From: Nepenthes gracilis
Lineage: Eukaryota; Streptophyta; Magnoliopsida; Caryophyllales; Nepenthaceae
Length of the DNA stretch: 64,000 nucleotides
NCBI GenBank assembly: GCA_033239525.1
Contig: BSYO01000009.1
Coordinates: 12,483,299-12,547,298, forward strand
Direction of reading: 5' to 3'
Shown: positions 1 through 10,440 of the stretch, piece after piece
Numbering within the stretch: the first letter of the stretch is position 1
Layout of the letters: every line of letters begins with the position of its first letter
Translations under genes and position numbers: made by a program
Notes under the pieces: generated by a model
Databases searched by the model: none
Told to the model about the DNA's origin: nothing
The model's input: the letters and a program-made list of their open reading frames with translations, nothing else

Positions 1-63
1 CTCCCTTTGATTATTTTGATCCCATGACTGGGACTTCTATGTTTTAGAATCTGGGTCGTCACA
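1..63 (-). repeat. End of an LTR (family with TGTAACGRCCCAGATT start)
   Basis: The first bases end in AATCTGGGTCGTCACA. This matches the ends of the LTRs at 18258-20539 and 31762-37096 (AATCTGGGYCGTTACA), so on the minus strand it is the start of such an LTR. What follows is not the polypurine-tract complement seen after position 37096, so this is probably a solo LTR or fragment. The rest lies outside the window. Confidence 0.65.
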
Positions 64-304
64 ATTCTTTTGTTCTTTGGTTTCTTAATCCAATCCGCAC
101 GAAAAGTATAGTCATTCTTTCTAATTGGATTTAAGAGTTTTCTTTTTGAAAGTTTTTCTTGAAGATTTTTTTTTTCCTTTTCAAATTTCAACAAGGGATA
201 ATCCAATTTATAATGTTTGAAATTGTTAAAATGCAAGATAAGCAACTTCTCTTTATTACTTCATTTTTAAAGTTATTGATTTATATTTTATATTTTATAT
301 GCAG

Positions 305-535
305 GACACGTTTCCATGGGAGTGGACCAATCCAGTCGATGGTTACTGATGCTACCTTGAGCAGGCGTTCCCATAGGTTCTAATAGACGACAAATGAAGA
401 CATTGTGTATTTACGAAGTTGCTTGATGCACCAATGAAACTTGCCTATCCAATATACACACTGATGGATGATGAACATGTGATTTGCCAAATGTCACATG
501 TTCCCTTTTCTTCGTGGATGCATATTTCTGATTGA
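305..535 (+). other. Unidentified coding-like traces
   Basis: A pyrimidine-poor but AT-rich stretch ending TTTATATGCAG (to 304) looks like an intron end and is followed by a short open frame, DTFPWEWTNPVDGY, which stops at 347-349. In another frame, 398-535 is open for about 45 codons and reads like protein (for example LDAPMKLAYPIYTLMDDEHV) before a TGA. I do not recognise either. They may be exon pieces of a host gene carried or broken by the retroposons to the right, or chance. The AT-rich stretch 64-304 holds nothing else I can name. Confidence 0.2.
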
Positions 536-1481
536 CAAGACGAGTTCCTTCAGCTAAAGAGATCTGCGACGGTTTAGTTTTTCGTAACCTAGATGAGATT
601 TGCTAATCTGTTTTTTTTGTACGTTTTCATGAATTGATCTATGGTTTTTTTTTTGGTAAGCAAGTATTTTGGATTAATGGGAGAAAAAATTACAAAATCG
701 ATATTTTATCTCCAAGTATTTTGACTTGGGAATAAAACATAACCCGTTGGGGCATACCCCGAGCAACAAGTACTTCCGAAGGTACATAACAAACCTCTAG
801 GAGGCCAACGTTCTACAGAACCTATAGAAATTGAAAAATATTACATCACAACACAGCGGGAAAGCGCCGTTTTCCATCCCCCTGCAACCCGAGACAGCAT
901 TTCTTTTGTAATATACCAAAGAAAGAACAAAGAAAATCACCAATCCGATTCAAAATCCACACAAAGAATGGGAGCTACAAAGAACAACATTGCACTCCAC
1001 CAAACATCCATGCATCCAAATCACCAAAATGGATCCAGGATATCCAGCATCCACATCCGTGTCATCACCAAATCAATAAAGAAACTCGATTACATCAAAG
1101 AAGGAATACCTTCAAGCGGCGCCAATGTATGCGAAAACCAGCTCGACCAGACCGCATACACGAACAACCGGGAGTATACAACAAGAAGAATGACCAAATT
1201 TAAAGCCGATCGGAGCCAGCAAAGCAAGCGATGGTGGGCAGAAGATCATAACAAATGGAGAAGCAATGCTGCGCCAACAAACCCCGCAGATCACCACATT
1301 CGATCGCAGCAAAGCCCAAAGAAAGGGAACCATCCAAAATGAAATCGAATCTTGACCCAACAGCAACCCATGCAACATCAGCATCTCCATGCATCAAAAC
1401 TGGCCCAGCTGTTCATCAGCCTCACCCAGCCACCGAGATCCAAGATCAGCTACCAGCACTTCATCCAGCCAGGGGCAGTTT

Positions 1482-1850
1482 TTTTTTTTTTGGTAAGTAA
1501 GTGTGTATTTTGGATTAAAGGGAGAAAAAATTTACAAAAAACTATGTTATAACTCCAAGTTTTTTGACTTGGAGTTAGAATATAAGACGCTAGGGTATAC
1601 CCCGAGCAGCTGGTACATCAAAGAATACCTCAAAAAACCTCTAAGAGGAGCGATCTAACAGAAAATAGAAAATGAACACTGTCATTTTACATAATCAGAT
1701 TCAAAATCAGTTACTCCCGAGACGACAGGATCAACAACATTCGATCGCCCCACAGCAACTTGCTACAGCAAAACAAAGCTGCCCACAACCTAAATGCACC
1801 CCAAGTCTTCCAACAGCAGGAAGCAATAGGCTACTGCAGCACGCCCACCG
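1482..1850 (-). mobile_element. Nested 5'-truncated LINE-like copy with 14 bp TSD
   Basis: GCCAGGGGCAGTTT is repeated at 1468-1481 and 1851-1864. The 369 bp between them starts with a T-run then GGTAAGTAAGTGTGTATTTTGG, the complement of the family 3' end, and carries the perfect stem TAACTCCAAGT/ACTTGGAGTTA (about 1550-1577) and the complement of the GGGCATGCCC-like box near 1600. It is a 5'-truncated relative inserted into the 3' non-coding part of the larger element. Confidence 0.85.
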
Positions 1851-2732
1851 GCCAGGGGCAGTTTATCCCAGCAATTGCAGGACAAGTTTCAGCATCAATC
1901 CAAATTGAAGCTCTAAACTAGCCAAGGGCCTTCCCAGCGCCATTTGATGAACCCATGGGCCAGGCACAGCATCCAACAACACCAAAATCCAGAACCAGCA
2001 GCATCCGACATTGCCGGACACAGCAAAGGACATGGCACTTCAGAATAGCAAATCAACTCAACCACCACCAACATAATCCGAACCAGCCAAAGTAGCAGGA
2101 AACTCCATACATTCCTGCAGTACATCAGCACCATAGGCAAAGGAACCTCCATTTCTTAGGCGGCAATGTTTAGCTCCACATTGCAGCCGGCTACATCAGC
2201 ATCAAAAGAGGGAGTAGCAACCAAGAATTCTGTATCAGCAAAAGATAGTGCAGAAGAAGCACCCACAGCAGTTGCCCGAGGAAGACAGCTAGAAGGAGCT
2301 CCAGCAAGATCCAGCTCCCAAAGGATTCAACCCTGTAACAGCTGCAGCAAGATCCACCCTGCCAACAGCAATAACTGAACAGAATCAAGGCTACTAGTCC
2401 TCCAACCAACCAACACATCATTGGCTGTGGCAAAATCAGGCCGTAATGATGAGGATCGCCATGAAACCAAAGGTTTCAACACTGGTTCCAGCTTGCTGAC
2501 ATCTATTACAGAACACAGCAGGCCATCAAAAGGTGTCATTAGCACAAAAATCACAAAGCAAGAGCACAACATACTACCTGTACAACGAGCAAAGCAACAA
2601 AATTCACACCATTCAGCTAGCCTTACACCCGCCGAACTTATGGACCAAAAGCTGGGGTTAAACCAGAAAAAGAATCAAAAAAACCTGGGCCCCCGGAGCA
2701 TAAAAGGGATGCCCCAATCAACACAAAACCCA

Positions 2733-4402
2733 TCAGAAGAGGCCTACGAGCCAGAGGTGCCCCTGGATTTTTTTGGAGGAAGCTTTTTTCTTTTTCATAG
2801 ACCTTGAAGTCTTCCAATCGGAAGCCAAGCCCTGGATGTCATCTACCTCTCCAAGGGAGGTATTCAAAGAATACTTATTGGAGATCCTCTTGATAGAGCT
2901 GGGAGTAAGCTCAAATTCGTCGATGTTAGAAGGATGAAGATGATGATCGAAATCAGGGGATGCAAGAGCATCAACAGTATGCAACAGGGGAGGCAGAATT
3001 TCCTGATTTACAGGCAAGGTGCTCCCCGCATCAACAGGGTCAGGCTGTTGCCATGGGATTGGAACGTCTGGAGGGCCACTAACATCCAGAGGGGCCAATA
3101 AGTTTTGATCAGCAAGAACCGAAGAGGGGCCATCAGCAGGATCCAACTGGGATGGCATAATAGCCTGATTTATAGGCAGGGAGTCCCCCATAATACCAAG
3201 GTCAGGCAGCCTCATTGGGATTGGATCATCAGAGAGGCCACAGGCAACCAAAGAAGCCAATAAATTTTCAGAGGCCTGCGTATTTTGATCATCAAGAGCC
3301 ACAGAGGGGCAAGGGGCAGAAACAGCATCAGCACATGGGGGTTCAGCCAAATGGCAACCAGCAACCACTTTGAGGGGAGAAGTGGGAGAGACAGAACAAA
3401 CGGGTACATTTGCATCATTAGGGGAGTTTTCAGGATGCATAGTAATGTTTCTTTGAACATGATCATCAGAGACAGAACTGGAAGGCCTAGAATGAGGAGA
3501 ACCAGTATGATTGGTGTCAATCTTGGACAGGCATTTGGATTCAACATGACCAATCTGATGGCATCGAGGGCAACGAGTTGGCTTCCAACTATATTCCACT
3601 TTCACCGTTGAAAAGGCTTCAGAATCGGGACACGTTTGAACAGCGATGGAGTTGGGAAACGGTCCATCCACTCCAACCTCAATGTAAATCCTTGCACTAG
3701 ACACATTCTCCATACGGGCTGTCCTGGGATCCAATTGTAGTGGAACCCCAATGGCACTAGCAGCCCAGCTAAGCCCCGTATAAGTCCATAATTCAATCGG
3801 CAGGTTTGACAGTTTAATTCAAATAGGGAACCGTTTGTGTTCCTCTTTTGTCAGGGCCATTCCTGGCGACCACCGCTTAAGGAACAATGCTTTGCTAGAG
3901 ACCATCCAAGGTCCCGCCCGCAAGCATTTCACCATCATGTCTTCGGAAGGAAAACGAAAGAAAAAGAAACCGACTTCATTACCGGCGACATGCTTGAGTC
4001 CGAATCGAGCCCACAATTTCATGGTCACAGCCTTGACAGCCATGAAGTGAGGAGAGGTATTAAGGAAATACCCTACCAAGGTATGGGCCCAAAGCAGGTT
4101 ACCTTGATCAATAACCTCAGGCGGAGGGGAAAAGGCGCCATTAGCGGACCCAGGAGCATGGAGAGGGAAGAATTTCAACTCGGAGAACATCCGAGCCTCA
4201 TCCTTCTTGACGACATCAGCCCATGAATGGGGGGAACGGAGACACACTCAGATTTGTTGAGAGCGTGTTTAGGAATCGCAATCGCTTCTGGAACGGGAGG
4301 AGAAGAAGGGGAAACGGCAGCCAAAAGACGGTCGGGTGAAGAGGATGGGGGGGACCAAATCAATGGGGAGGCTAGGGCTAGAGGAGGGGTCGAGAGGCTC
4401 AC
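2733..4402 (-). pseudogene. LINE-type ORF1 (DUF4283-like domain plus CCHC zinc knuckle), broken
   Basis: On the minus strand the frame from 4247 to 2733 is open apart from one TGA at 3821-3819. It holds a DUF4283-like domain (motifs SWADVVKKDEARMF, LVGYFLNT, GPWMVSSKALFLKRW), then, after the stop and in the same frame, VEYSWKPTRCPRCHQIGHVESKC, a CX2CX4HX4C knuckle. A serine/proline-rich tail ends in a lysine-rich patch. Family knowledge: such proteins are ORF1-like RNA-binding proteins of plant LINEs. The natural start is probably the ATG near 4418, in the CCATGG context shared with the copy at 21.76 kb. Reaching the domain from there needs two frame changes, so the gene is dead. Length is about 500 codons, usual for a plant LINE ORF1. 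No ORF2 follows. Confidence 0.82.
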
Positions 4403-4530
4403 CCAAAGGGCCAGCCATGGCCGGCAACGGCGTCGCCGTAGACGGTAGGAGCGTCTGGCTGAATTCGAATTTGAATTCGAAGAGAGAAGAGAGAGTTTCT
4501 CTCTCTAGACGGCGATGAATTGATCTATGG

Positions 4531-4622
4531 TAGTGCTCGGGGTATGCCCTAGCGTGTTGTTCCACCTTTAAGTTGGCAAAACACTTGGAGGTAGAACATC
4601 ATTCTGTAAATTTTATTAAATT
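4531..4622 (+). repeat. 3' end of an older LINE-like copy (hairpin subtype 2)
   Basis: TGCTCGGGGTATGCCCTAGC is followed by an imperfect hairpin, CCACCTTTAAGT...ACTTGGAGGTAG, and then AT-rich sequence instead of a clean CTTACC-poly(A) end. The same hairpin subtype ends the element in the RPT3 gene (near 27410) and the fragment at 11641. The left part of this copy is at roughly 540-644, on the other side of the insertion. Confidence 0.6.
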
Positions 4623-4796
4623 TAATCTCACATGTGCCTGGTGGTTAAACACATTCACATGTGCCTCCCCCACCCAGGTTCGATTCCCCGCGGGAGGTAT
4701 CCAGTGGAACTGTGCCTCCCAAAAAATCCTTCGGGATTTCTGGGTTATGGGGCCGCGTGTGCGGTGGGGCCAGTCACTTAAAAAAGCTTACCCTAA
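4623..4796 (+). mobile_element. tRNA-derived SINE-like unit
   Basis: GTGCCTGGTGGTTAAACAC (4633-4651) resembles an A box and GGTTCGATTCC (4677-4687) is a perfect polymerase III B box, about 35 bp apart as in tRNA-derived SINEs. The body (GGGATTTCTGGGTTATGGGG, GTGTGCGGTGGGGCCAGTCA) runs to an A-rich TTAAAAAAGC end. The A box is degenerate and the tRNA shape is not complete, so it is not a tRNA gene. No clear target-site duplication was found. It sits directly upstream of the next LINE-like element. Confidence 0.5.
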
Positions 4797-7116
4797 CACA
4801 GTTTTTTAGAGAGAGAAACTCTCGTCCCTCTCTAGGTTTTCAAAATTCGTTTGAATTTTGAATCTGCCCGGCGTCGTCCTCGGCGGTTCCGTCTTGGGTG
4901 CCGGCGGCTCCGGTGCCTGCCATGGCCAGCCACCCGGATGCTTGCCCGGCCCCCCACCCTCACCCGGCTCCTCGTCTTCACCCTTCCGTCTCCATTTTCG
5001 GGGTTGTCGGTCTCGGCACCTTCGATGCTTTTGAAGCTTCCTGTGTGTTGGAGTTCTCTTCTCGTCTTCCGATTTGGGGCGAAGGTTCTCCTTCGGTTGT
5101 AGATTTCGTGGGTTGGGGTCCCATGGCCCCGAGAGTATGATGGCGCTCGTCCTTTGAGCCCTCGTTTCTCTCCCGAGAGCTTCTTTGTATCCCGGTGTGC
5201 GCCCGGATTTCTTTGGCCCGTGTTGCATCCTTTGCTAGCCTCGCCTCGGGACCGGGATGTGGTCCAAGGCTCGGTTCTTTGAATGCTCTTCTTGAGTGAG
5301 GTATTGTTCTCGTCCGAGTGCCGCTTTATTATGGCATTCGTGTTGCATTCCATTGAATGCTTGTGTCCGGCTAACTCGGCCGGTTTGTTGAAGTTGTTGC
5401 TGGGCAACAATTTCCCGTGGGTTGTTGTCTCGGCTCGAAGGTGTGATGCACCAGAGTATGTTCCTTGGTGCCGCTCTTACTACTCGGGCTTTTTTCCCAT
5501 TTTTGCTTATGGATGTGGAAACTACGGTTGAGGACCGAGCAGATGGCTATGGTTCCCTATGGTTGCTGAATGCCTTTCTGTTTGAGGTGATGCCCTTATT
5601 GTAATCCATTGGATTGCTTTCACATCAATTGGTAATTGGCCTTCGGTATCGGGCAAATTCCCGCCAAATTGTGGTGCCAATGTTTGCAGCGGAAGGTGAG
5701 TATGTGGTTCGATGCTATGCTCGTTTTGCAATACTTGTTGAGTTGATGTAGATGGTTGGGAATGCTATCTACCGGTCTAGTTCAATTGTTTGTTGGAATT
5801 GGGCAGCTCTGCATTGTTTTTGGTCGTGATTGGGTCGGTTTTGGTCGGCTCTCTACTGCTGTTATCTCGGCTAATTTAGATTTGTAGTTCTTCTTGCTTG
5901 CAAATGCATATGAATCATCCGATCGCCGCAGCAGGTGCATTTGGATGGTTATACGTCATTTTGTGAATGCATTTGCTGATTTGATGGATTTTGGCCTTAA
6001 TCTCCGGCCCAATTGGTGGCCGATATGCATACTCTCGATCTGTGTCTTGAGTTAGATGCTGATGTTGCCGATGATGGAATAGTGGTTGTGCTCCGCAGTA
6101 CAGGCAAAGTGCGAAGATTGGGTCTTTGGCCTGGAATCGATTCTTTGTTGCATATTTCCTTGCCGATGCAAAATTGCATTCGGTTTGTAGCTGCATTCGG
6201 AGGCTGTTTCGTGGGCTCGCTGTGCTGAATTTTGGCCCTTTGGCAGGGCGCCTTTTGGTTGATGATGCTATCTGTTGGAGTGGGTTGGGGTCGGCCTTTG
6301 TTATTTCTTGGAAGCAAATTTGCCTACCGGTTGTAGGCGGGTGTTCTCTTTTCTTTGGTTGTGGAATCAGGTGTGTTGCCGGTGTTGCTTTCCGATGCGT
6401 GCATTCTTTGGCCTTGGGGTCGGAGTGTTGCAGTTTTTTTGGAGCTGCTGGTTTTTCCATTTGAATTACATCCCGATTTTTGGATGTTCTTTTGCCGGAA
6501 TTGTGCTGAATGGGTGGAAGTTTTGATGCCTATCCGGTTGATTCCTCCTTTGGCTGGGCCATGCTCATTGTTTGAGCGTGATGGGTTCCGTAAAATGAGG
6601 GATTCAGCATCGCCTTACGTGGTGATCCCCAAGAATGGGTTCTCTCGCTTTGGATGGGGTGGTTTTCCCCGCTGATTTGCGCTGGGCTAGTTGGTGAGCC
6701 CTGAATGGGTTCTCTGTTTTGGATCAGCTCATGGTGATCCCCAAGATGGATGGCTGCTGGTGCCTTCGGTGGAATACCGGGGCTGCTGCGTTGTTGAACC
6801 AGCATTGTTTGGCTGTTTGTATGTTCTTTGGGCTGACCGGATGTGTTGATCAATTCGTCTCGGGAGCAACTGATTTTGTATTAGATGTTGTATAATGACT
6901 ATGTTCATTTTCTACTCTATTAAATCGCTAATCTAGGGGTTTTTGAGGTTTACTATGATGTACAAGTTGCTCGGGGTATGCCCTAACATTTTATATTCTA
7001 ACTCCAAGTCAAAAAACTCGGAGTTACTACATAATTTTTTTGTAATTTTCTCCCGTTAAATCCAAAATACACACTTACTTACCAAAAAAAAAAATCTTAC
7101 TTACCAAAAAAAAAAA
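4797..7116 (+). mobile_element. LINE-like retroposon without ORF, double tail
   Basis: The 5' box TAGAGAGAGAAACTCTC near 4808 matches the 5' ends of the copies near 4500 (minus), 21650 and 33453. About 2.1 kb of T/G-rich sequence follows with no credible sense ORF. Long antisense open frames (for example 5915-6460) are composition shadows. The 3' end has TGCTCGGGGTATGCCCTA (6968), the stem TAACTCCAAGT/ACTCGGAGTTA (6999-7026), then CACACTTACTTACC and poly(A). A second CTTACTTACC-poly(A) follows at once (7096-7116). A 16 bp AT-rich direct repeat (278-293 and 7117-7132) might be the outer target-site duplication but could be chance. Confidence 0.7.
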
Positions 7117-7510
7117 GATTTATATTTTATATAAATCTTCTAAGTCTTTTGGTTACCATGACCAAATTATCATCATTTTTGTTGTCATCTTCTTTGTTTG
7201 ATGATTTGAGGCATTAGGCTTTCCTTTTTTTTATCTTTATTTTTAGATTTCTTTACTTTTAACTTATTTGTTATAAGTGATCTAATGAGCTCATCTATGG
7301 ATAATTTGTTCAAGTCCTTTACTTTGTTGATCGTAGTCACTTTTATATCCCATATCTTTGGTAGTGACCTAAAAATTTTGATCACTTATTATCACATATT
7401 TTCAAGTGTGGTTAGTCCATTGACAATATTTGTAAAAGGAATTATCATTTTTCACAATGGGCTTATGCGACTTTGTACAAAATAATTCATAATCGAGTAT
7501 AAGAATATTT

Positions 7511-7678
7511 ATTTCAATCACTTTAACTTGATTAGTTTATTTATGTGTAATACATAAAACTTTTCATATTTTGTAAGCCGTTTTAAAAATTTAAATTTCA
7601 GTCACTTTAACTTGATTAGTTTATTTATGTGTAATATATAGAACTTTTCATATTTTGTAAGCCGTTTTAAAAATTGAA
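7511..7678. repeat. Two 84 bp tandem copies
   Basis: Units 7511-7594 and 7595-7678 begin ATTTCARTCACTTTAACTTG and share TTTTCATATTTTGTAAGCCG, with only a few differences. The surrounding 7133-7970 is AT-rich, with nothing else I can name apart from the micro-insert at 7738-7782. Confidence 0.8.
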
Positions 7679-7737
7679 ACTCAATTAAACTTATTTCGAT
7701 CCAAAGTACAATAAAATGAGTTTATTACTTTTGTATT

Positions 7738-7782
7738 AGTACTATAAAGTACTTACCAAAAAAAACATAAGTACTACAAAGT
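7738..7782 (+). mobile_element. Micro-insertion of retroposon tail, 13 bp TSD
   Basis: AGTACTATAAAGT (7738-7750) and AGTACTACAAAGT (7770-7782) flank ACTTACCAAAAAAAACATA. The insert is just the last bases of the LINE-like family (CTTACC plus A-run). The flanks differ by one base, as expected of an old target-site duplication. Confidence 0.6.
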
Positions 7783-7969
7783 TTTATTTTACAATTACTC
7801 TGAATTTTCATAGGCCTAAGAATTTTATTGTTAATGCTAGAGTCTATTTTTTTGTTGGTTCAACATATTTAATTTGAGTCATATTTCAAGAAAGTGAATC
7901 TACTTGTTGTATATAAATTCTTATTCAAATTGTTCAATATGTATAAATTTGAGGAAGGATTACACGTAT

Positions 7970-9017
7970 TTTCAATAATATAAGGTCAAATTACTACTAT
8001 TTAGACCCATAGACAAGCTGATTATATTTTATTTTATATAGATGAGATCAAATATCACTTTCTTTTATTACTCATGGATGATAGGTGTGATTCTCAAGTT
8101 TATCTAATATATTAGGATGTCTAAATATATTAGTTTTGTTTATTTCTTATGATGGTTCTTATAAAATACAAATCGGAGAGGGTCTCCACAATATATATCA
8201 CAAAACCTTTTCTTGTTGGTGAAAAAGAGTCAAAACTTTCACTAGAAAAGGTCACATATCATAAAACTTTTCCCATCAGAAAAGGGTTATATATCGAATC
8301 ATATAATAATGATGGAGCCCAACTCAAGGCAACAATACATAGATACCATATATACAGTGCATATATAGATTTTCATAATTTTTTCTTTATAAATATATTG
8401 ATATACAAATATAATACTTCAAAATATTTGATTTTTGCTAAAAATAAATAAAATTTCCAAATGTTAAAAATATTGAAGCAAAACCTCCAAAACAACTAGT
8501 AAAAAGAACTTACCAAAAAAAAAAAAACTAGTAAAAAGAACATGCATGTATGAGAAAAACAAATAAGGTAAGTAAATTAACATGCATGTACATTAAATCT
8601 TTGAAACATAAACAAAAATATTTAGTTACGAAAATAGATTAATGATACGATGTAATGATACTTATCTTAACTTCTATCTTAGTAAATTTGATAAAATGAT
8701 ATTTTGAACTACCCCTTTTTTTCGTCTGTCTTCCTATTCTTTTTCTTTATCTCCTTTCTCTTCTTTCCTACATGAAATGGCAGAACAGCGTGTGATATAC
8801 CTTAAATAGGCAATCGGCGCACAAACACCAGTCGAGCACACCTCAAGCATGACCCCTATGAAAATCAACACACGGTCGTTGTCTCGGGTGCCTCTCAAGT
8901 GTGACCTCATTGCTTCCTACAAATTTTATATTATGCAATTATTTTTAATATATTCAAATTAAAGCCAAATTAACAAATATTACCAAATCAAACCAAATGG
9001 GAACTAGGTATTATAGG
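7970..9017 (-). repeat. Degenerate LTR of the TGTAATACCC family
   Basis: On the minus strand the right edge reads CCTATAATACCTAGTTCCCA then TTTGGTTTGATTT, a decayed form of the LTR start TGTAATACCCGAATTTTCAT seen at 43657. Stretch 8106-8160 matches 39430-39490 of the solo LTR (ATATTAGGATGTCTAAATAT), and a pyrimidine tract at 8735-8775 matches that family's GA tract. The open frame 8149-8451 lies in this LTR and is not taken as a gene. The left boundary is approximate. Confidence 0.5.
8494..8541 (+). mobile_element. Micro-insertion of retroposon tail, perfect 16 bp TSD
   Basis: AACTAGTAAAAAGAAC occurs at 8494-8509 and 8526-8541 with no mismatch. Only TTACC plus 11 A lies between. This is a retroposon insertion truncated to its last 16 bases. 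Confidence 0.75.
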
Positions 9018-9884
9018 TTGATTTCGTACATTTTGTGTACATTTTGGATTGTTTGATATTTGCTTTTGAATTACACACGTTGCATACGTGACCACATTTG
9101 ATTTGTTGATTTGTTATATTGGGATGTTTAGATTTTTGCTTCATATGGAGTTTTGTACCTGTTTTATTAATTTTACTCCTTTGCCCTGATTATTAAATTA
9201 GTGGTTTTGTTATACCTATATATATATCTGATACTTGTTGAATTATTGGCTCATAATTTTATTATTTTTGACCTTTTTCAGATTAGATGGCCGTGAATAT
9301 CTTATACGGAGCTCAGATGAGAACGCTAATCAAGATTTATTTATATTTTATGATTATTAGATTTATAGTTGGGTTATGTTTGTATTTTATACATTTTTAG
9401 ATGGCCACGGATATCTTGTATGGAGTTTAAATGAGAACGCTAATCGAGATTTATTTATATTTTATGATTATTAGATTTATAGTTGGGTTGTGTTTATATT
9501 TTATACATTTTTAGAACCGAGAGAACGATGGATAGATTGATGTCAATGTATAATTTTATGTTGAAGGCATGTTATGGTTTATTTCGATAAATGGATTGTG
9601 GCATTTTTTTTATTTATGGTGGATCAATAGTGTGAGTTTATGTTTGTTGGATTGTCATTTTTTCTTATGAATTTTTAGAGTATGCTGCGACCAATTTTGA
9701 TGTCAGAATGGATAGTTCAGAGAGATCTTGTGATTGTCGACGTTATTATTATTATGGATGGTATTATTTTGATATTTTATCGAGTCTAACCTAAATTTGG
9801 GTGTTGTATTTGAATACCTTTTTTGTTAGAGATTTATTTTATGAATTTTAACAATTATTATTTATTATTTTTATTTGGCTTTGG
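9018..9884 (+). repeat. Decayed LTR/leader upstream of chromovirus gag
   Basis: The stretch contains the LTR module TACTTGTTGAATTATTGGCT ending CTTTTTCAG (9232-9282), also found in other LTRs of the window, and the 114 bp tandem duplication. It leads into gag at 9885, so it is read as the 5' LTR and leader of that element. No LTR end or primer site could be fixed. Confidence 0.4.
9285..9512. repeat. Two 114 bp tandem copies
   Basis: Units 9285-9398 and 9399-9512 both begin AGATGGCCRYGRATATCTT and end TTTATACATTTTT with a few substitutions. This is a simple duplication inside LTR-derived sequence. Confidence 0.85.
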
Positions 9885-10440
9885 TCTAGGTTTGCGACCT
9901 GATGTTCACAACTTATAAGCTTGCTAAAGAAGTTGACTAATGGTGGACTATGCAAAGAAGAATCTCTGGCATGGAGAATGAATAGATTTTTTGGAATGTC
10001 ATTTTGGAGGCCTTCTTGGAGAAGTACTTTTCTGGTAAGTGTTCGTGAATAGAAGAAAGACAAGTTTTCTTGTTTGAGGTAAGGGAGCGGTGACAGTAGT
10101 GGCATATGATGCCAAGCTTATAAGGTTTTCTTGTTTCACCCACACATTGTTATGGTTGAGGCTAGAAGAGATAGGAATTTTTTGCAAGACCTTCAGGATC
10201 CGATCTGGAAGTAGTTAGTACTGCTTCAGTTAAGGACGTATAGTAAAGTGCTTGATTGAGTTTTATTTATTGAGCAAGAGTAGGTGAGGACCAAATATTC
10301 AAGAAGGGATTGATGAGTAGAGGAGTTTAAAGTTCGTGGTTGGAAGGATTCCTTTCAAAGTCTAAGGTGCAAGACAAGCGTAACACAATTGGGGTTATAT
10401 ATTTACCAACGAAGTCACAATACTCTTGACCGATGTGCGA
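9885..10440 (+). pseudogene. Ty3/gypsy gag remnant
   Basis: Plus-strand frames with several breaks give YKLAKEVD.WWTMQRRISG, WNVILEAFLEKYFSG and, further on, LLQLRTYSKVLD.VLFIEQE. They line up with the chromovirus Gag pattern of a WW pair, FLEKYF, then LRTYAEVLD.ALLIEQ. No zinc knuckle is seen because a LINE-like fragment begins near 10441. This is the gag part of the element whose pol resumes at 11700. Confidence 0.6.

Larger units (their letters stand above)
630..4530 (-). mobile_element. LINE-like retroposon, ORF1 only, with 15 bp TSD
   Basis: The sequence TGAATTGATCTATGG occurs at 630-644 and again at 4516-4530, a perfect 15 bp target-site duplication. Between them lies an element read on the minus strand: its poly(A) tail is the T-run after 644, followed by GGTAAG (complement of CTTACC), and its 5' end near 4500 carries the family's purine box with GAGAGAGTTTCTCTC. 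It contains one ORF1 remnant and about 2 kb of T/G-rich non-coding 3' sequence. No reverse transcriptase was seen, so the copy was probably moved by another element's enzymes. A smaller relative is nested inside at 1482-1850. Removing the element joins 601-644 to 4531 onward, which together read as the 3' end of an older copy. Confidence 0.88.

Noticed and set aside
2421..2807. Plus-strand open frame of 128 codons
   Set aside because: It is antisense to the 3' region of the minus-strand LINE-like element; no domain.
4633..4700. Possible tRNA gene (B box GGTTCGATTCC)
   Set aside because: No full cloverleaf can be drawn and the A box is weak. A SINE head is the better reading.
5915..6460. Minus-strand open frame of 181 codons
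   Set aside because: It is antisense to a non-coding retroposon body that is A-poor on the sense strand. It is low in complexity and has no domain, with similar shadows in sister copies.
278..7132. 16 bp repeat GATTTATATTTTATAT as proof of an outer insertion 294-7116
   Set aside because: The repeat is nearly pure A/T in an AT-rich setting and the left side has no family 5' box, so it is kept only as a possibility.
8149..8451. Open frame of 100 codons as a gene
   Set aside because: It lies in sequence matching the complement-strand LTR at 39430-39700 and has no domain.
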